From Bacillota bacterium (GTDB lineage Bacteria; Bacillota; Clostridia; Christensenellales; CAG-138), in NCBI GenBank assembly GCA_023396535.1, contig JAEWWD010000322.1, forward strand, positions 1-6,462: 6,462 nucleotides of DNA, given 5' to 3'. This document shows, piece after piece, positions 5,788 to 6,462 of this stretch. Position 1 is the first letter of the stretch, and each line of letters begins with the position of its first letter. The notes beneath the pieces are model-generated. The model did not search any database. It worked only from the letters and a program-made list of their open reading frames with translations, and was not told the DNA's origin. A program made the position numbers and the translations under genes.

Positions 5788-5830
5788 GTCTGACCTGCCG
5801 ATAAGCCCGGCAAACAGAATAACCGGCAAC

Positions 5831-5856
5831 AAAAAGCCGCCTCGCAAGAGGCGGCT
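5831..5856 (-). terminator. Intrinsic terminator facing the cheX gene
   Basis: On the minus strand the 9-bp stem AGCCGCCTC/GAGGCGGCT with a four-base loop is followed by a T-run (GGCTTTTTG). It could end transcription arriving from the cheX gene, which stops about 225 bases upstream on that strand. On the + strand no T-run follows. Confidence 0.6.
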
Positions 5857-5907
5857 CAGGCCATCGACAAAGTCCTGCGGACTTCGTCGATGGGTCTTCT
5901 GTGGGTT

Positions 5908-5932
5908 AAAATGCCGCTCATGGCGGCATTTT
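5908..5932. terminator. Bidirectional terminator-like hairpin between converging genes
   Basis: AAAATGCCGC and GCGGCATTTT pair perfectly (10 bp) around TCATG. Four T residues end the stem on either strand, so it can serve the Crp/Fnr-family gene from the left and the cheX gene from the right. It is the best + strand terminator after the stop at 5787. Confidence 0.65.
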
Positions 5933-6080
5933 CTCCACCGATTTGACGCACATGTCGTCAAATCGGATTAAATGTGGGGGATTTGTGAATCCCCCACACC
6001 CCCGGGGAGGGTTTGTCGATACGTTGAGCCGCCTTGCAAGAGGCGGCTTTCTGGTTGCGCTGCGCGTCAAACGTGCCGCG

Positions 6081-6462
6081 TCACGCAGACTCCATGGCAA
6101 CCTGAAAATCGATAGAGTCCGCGCTGTCAAGAAGCATCAGTATCCGGTAATCCGGCGCGCCGTCTATCAGCGGCGAAACATTGCCCTCGACGATAACGGG
6201 GGGCGTGATATCCACGCTCGTATCGTCCGCGCCGATGCATGAGCACGCGTTGCCCATAATCATATTGCATAACTCGCAGACGGCGCTGGTGACCAGCTCG
6301 TCCACATCCGTGATCTCCATACCGCCCAGCATTTCAGAAGCGAGCGTTATGCCTGTTTCCGCATCCATGGACATGCGCACCTGCCCGTCGACGCCGCCCA
6401 TCATCCCCATGCTGACGCATATGCTCCGGCCGGAACCGTTATCGGGAGTCATGATATCTGCG
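6081..6462 (-). CDS. cheX: CheX-family chemotaxis phosphatase, N-terminus cut by the window edge
   Basis: CheX proteins dephosphorylate CheY-P in the cytoplasm and reset the chemotaxis signal. The frame stays open to the right edge. An ATG at 6452 exists, but in-frame codons continue upstream (A-D-I) and the visible 123 residues are shorter than the usual 150 or so, so the N-terminus is probably missing. Numbering here is from that ATG. The sequence follows the family pattern: a strand with SICVSMGMMGGVDGQV (10-25), the ASEMLGG turn (38-44), then SAVCELCNMIMGNA (56-69), which contains the CheC/CheX phosphatase signature S-x3-E-x2-N (S56, E60, N63), and DITPPVIVEG (81-90). The stop is TGA at 6081, followed by the hairpin array. 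No other chemotaxis gene is in view. A solitary CheX-like protein serving a different response regulator is possible. Confidence 0.88.
   Translation of the reverse strand, partial: ADIMTPDNGSGRSICVSMGMMGGVDGQVRMSMDAETGITLASEMLGGMEITDVDELVTSAVCELCNMIMGNACSCIGADDTSVDITPPVIVEGNVSPLIDGAPDYRILMLLDSADSIDFQVAMESA

Larger units (their letters stand above)
5827..6056. repeat. Hairpin array with inverted-repeat ends, about 230 bp
   Basis: This non-coding stretch is almost entirely inverted repeats: AGCCGCCTC/GAGGCGGCT with loop GCAA (5835-5856); CCATCGAC.AAGTCC/GGACTT.GTCGATGG (5861-5893, one mismatch); AAAATGCCGC/GCGGCATTTT (5908-5932); CCGATTTGACG/CGTCAAATCGG (5938-5966); TGTGGGGGATT/AATCCCCCACA (5973-5998); and AGCCGCCTT/GAGGCGGCT with loop GCAA (6027-6048). 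The outer arms 5827-5871 and 6012-6056 are inverted copies of each other (33 of 45 positions by eye), with identical blocks TTTGTCGAT, TGAGCCGCCT and AGGCGGCTTT. It lies between the converging Crp/Fnr-family and cheX genes. It could be a small non-autonomous mobile or REP-like element, or a stacked transcription barrier. No target-site duplication was identified. Confidence 0.65.

Noticed and set aside
5827..6056. CRISPR array
   Set aside because: The repeats are individual hairpins of different sequence with no regular spacer length; only the two outer hairpins are alike.
5765..6242. Short frames over the hairpin array on both strands
   Set aside because: They read through inverted repeats (for example RGGFV and GGFVNPPHPRGG stretches), have no ribosome sites, and extend into cheX antisense.

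Overview
The window looks like chromosomal DNA of a motile, Gram-positive-type (monoderm) member of Clostridia. The evidence is a LytR-CpsA-Psr cell-wall ligase, a CheX-family chemotaxis phosphatase, an HD-GYP protein, strong AGGAGG-type ribosome binding sites, and hairpin-rich intergenic repeats of the kind common in these genomes. I cannot name the genus. No rRNA, tRNA, CRISPR array, transposase or phage gene was seen.

Layout: (1) The + strand gene at 2-1447 is a 5'-truncated LCP protein. It is followed by a heptamer repeat, an intrinsic terminator and a run of hairpins (1448-1673). (2) Two minus-strand genes follow. A secreted protein of three BsuPI-like repeats (1674-2834) lies downstream of a seven-segment membrane protein (2975-3919). 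A terminator sits between them, so they are probably separate transcription units. The membrane protein has a clear sigma-A-type promoter. (3) An HD-GYP phosphodiesterase (minus, 4067-4948) and a Crp/Fnr-family regulator (plus, 5074-5787) are divergently transcribed from a 125-bp intergenic region. That region holds a perfect 19-bp palindrome and a second partial copy of the same sequence. (4) A 230-bp array of hairpins with inverted-repeat ends lies at 5827-6056. (5) A CheX-family protein (minus) runs off the right edge.

The first three genes and cheX are GC-rich (sampled lines about 60-67% GC). The HD-GYP/Crp pair is clearly more AT-rich (sampled lines about 32-47%), which suggests a different origin or different constraints.

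Functionally, the right half concerns signalling: second-messenger breakdown, a ligand-responsive regulator and dephosphorylation of CheY-P. The left half concerns the cell envelope. The best candidate for a small undescribed system is the divergent HD-GYP/Crp pair with its shared operator region. A functional link between the two is inferred from arrangement only.
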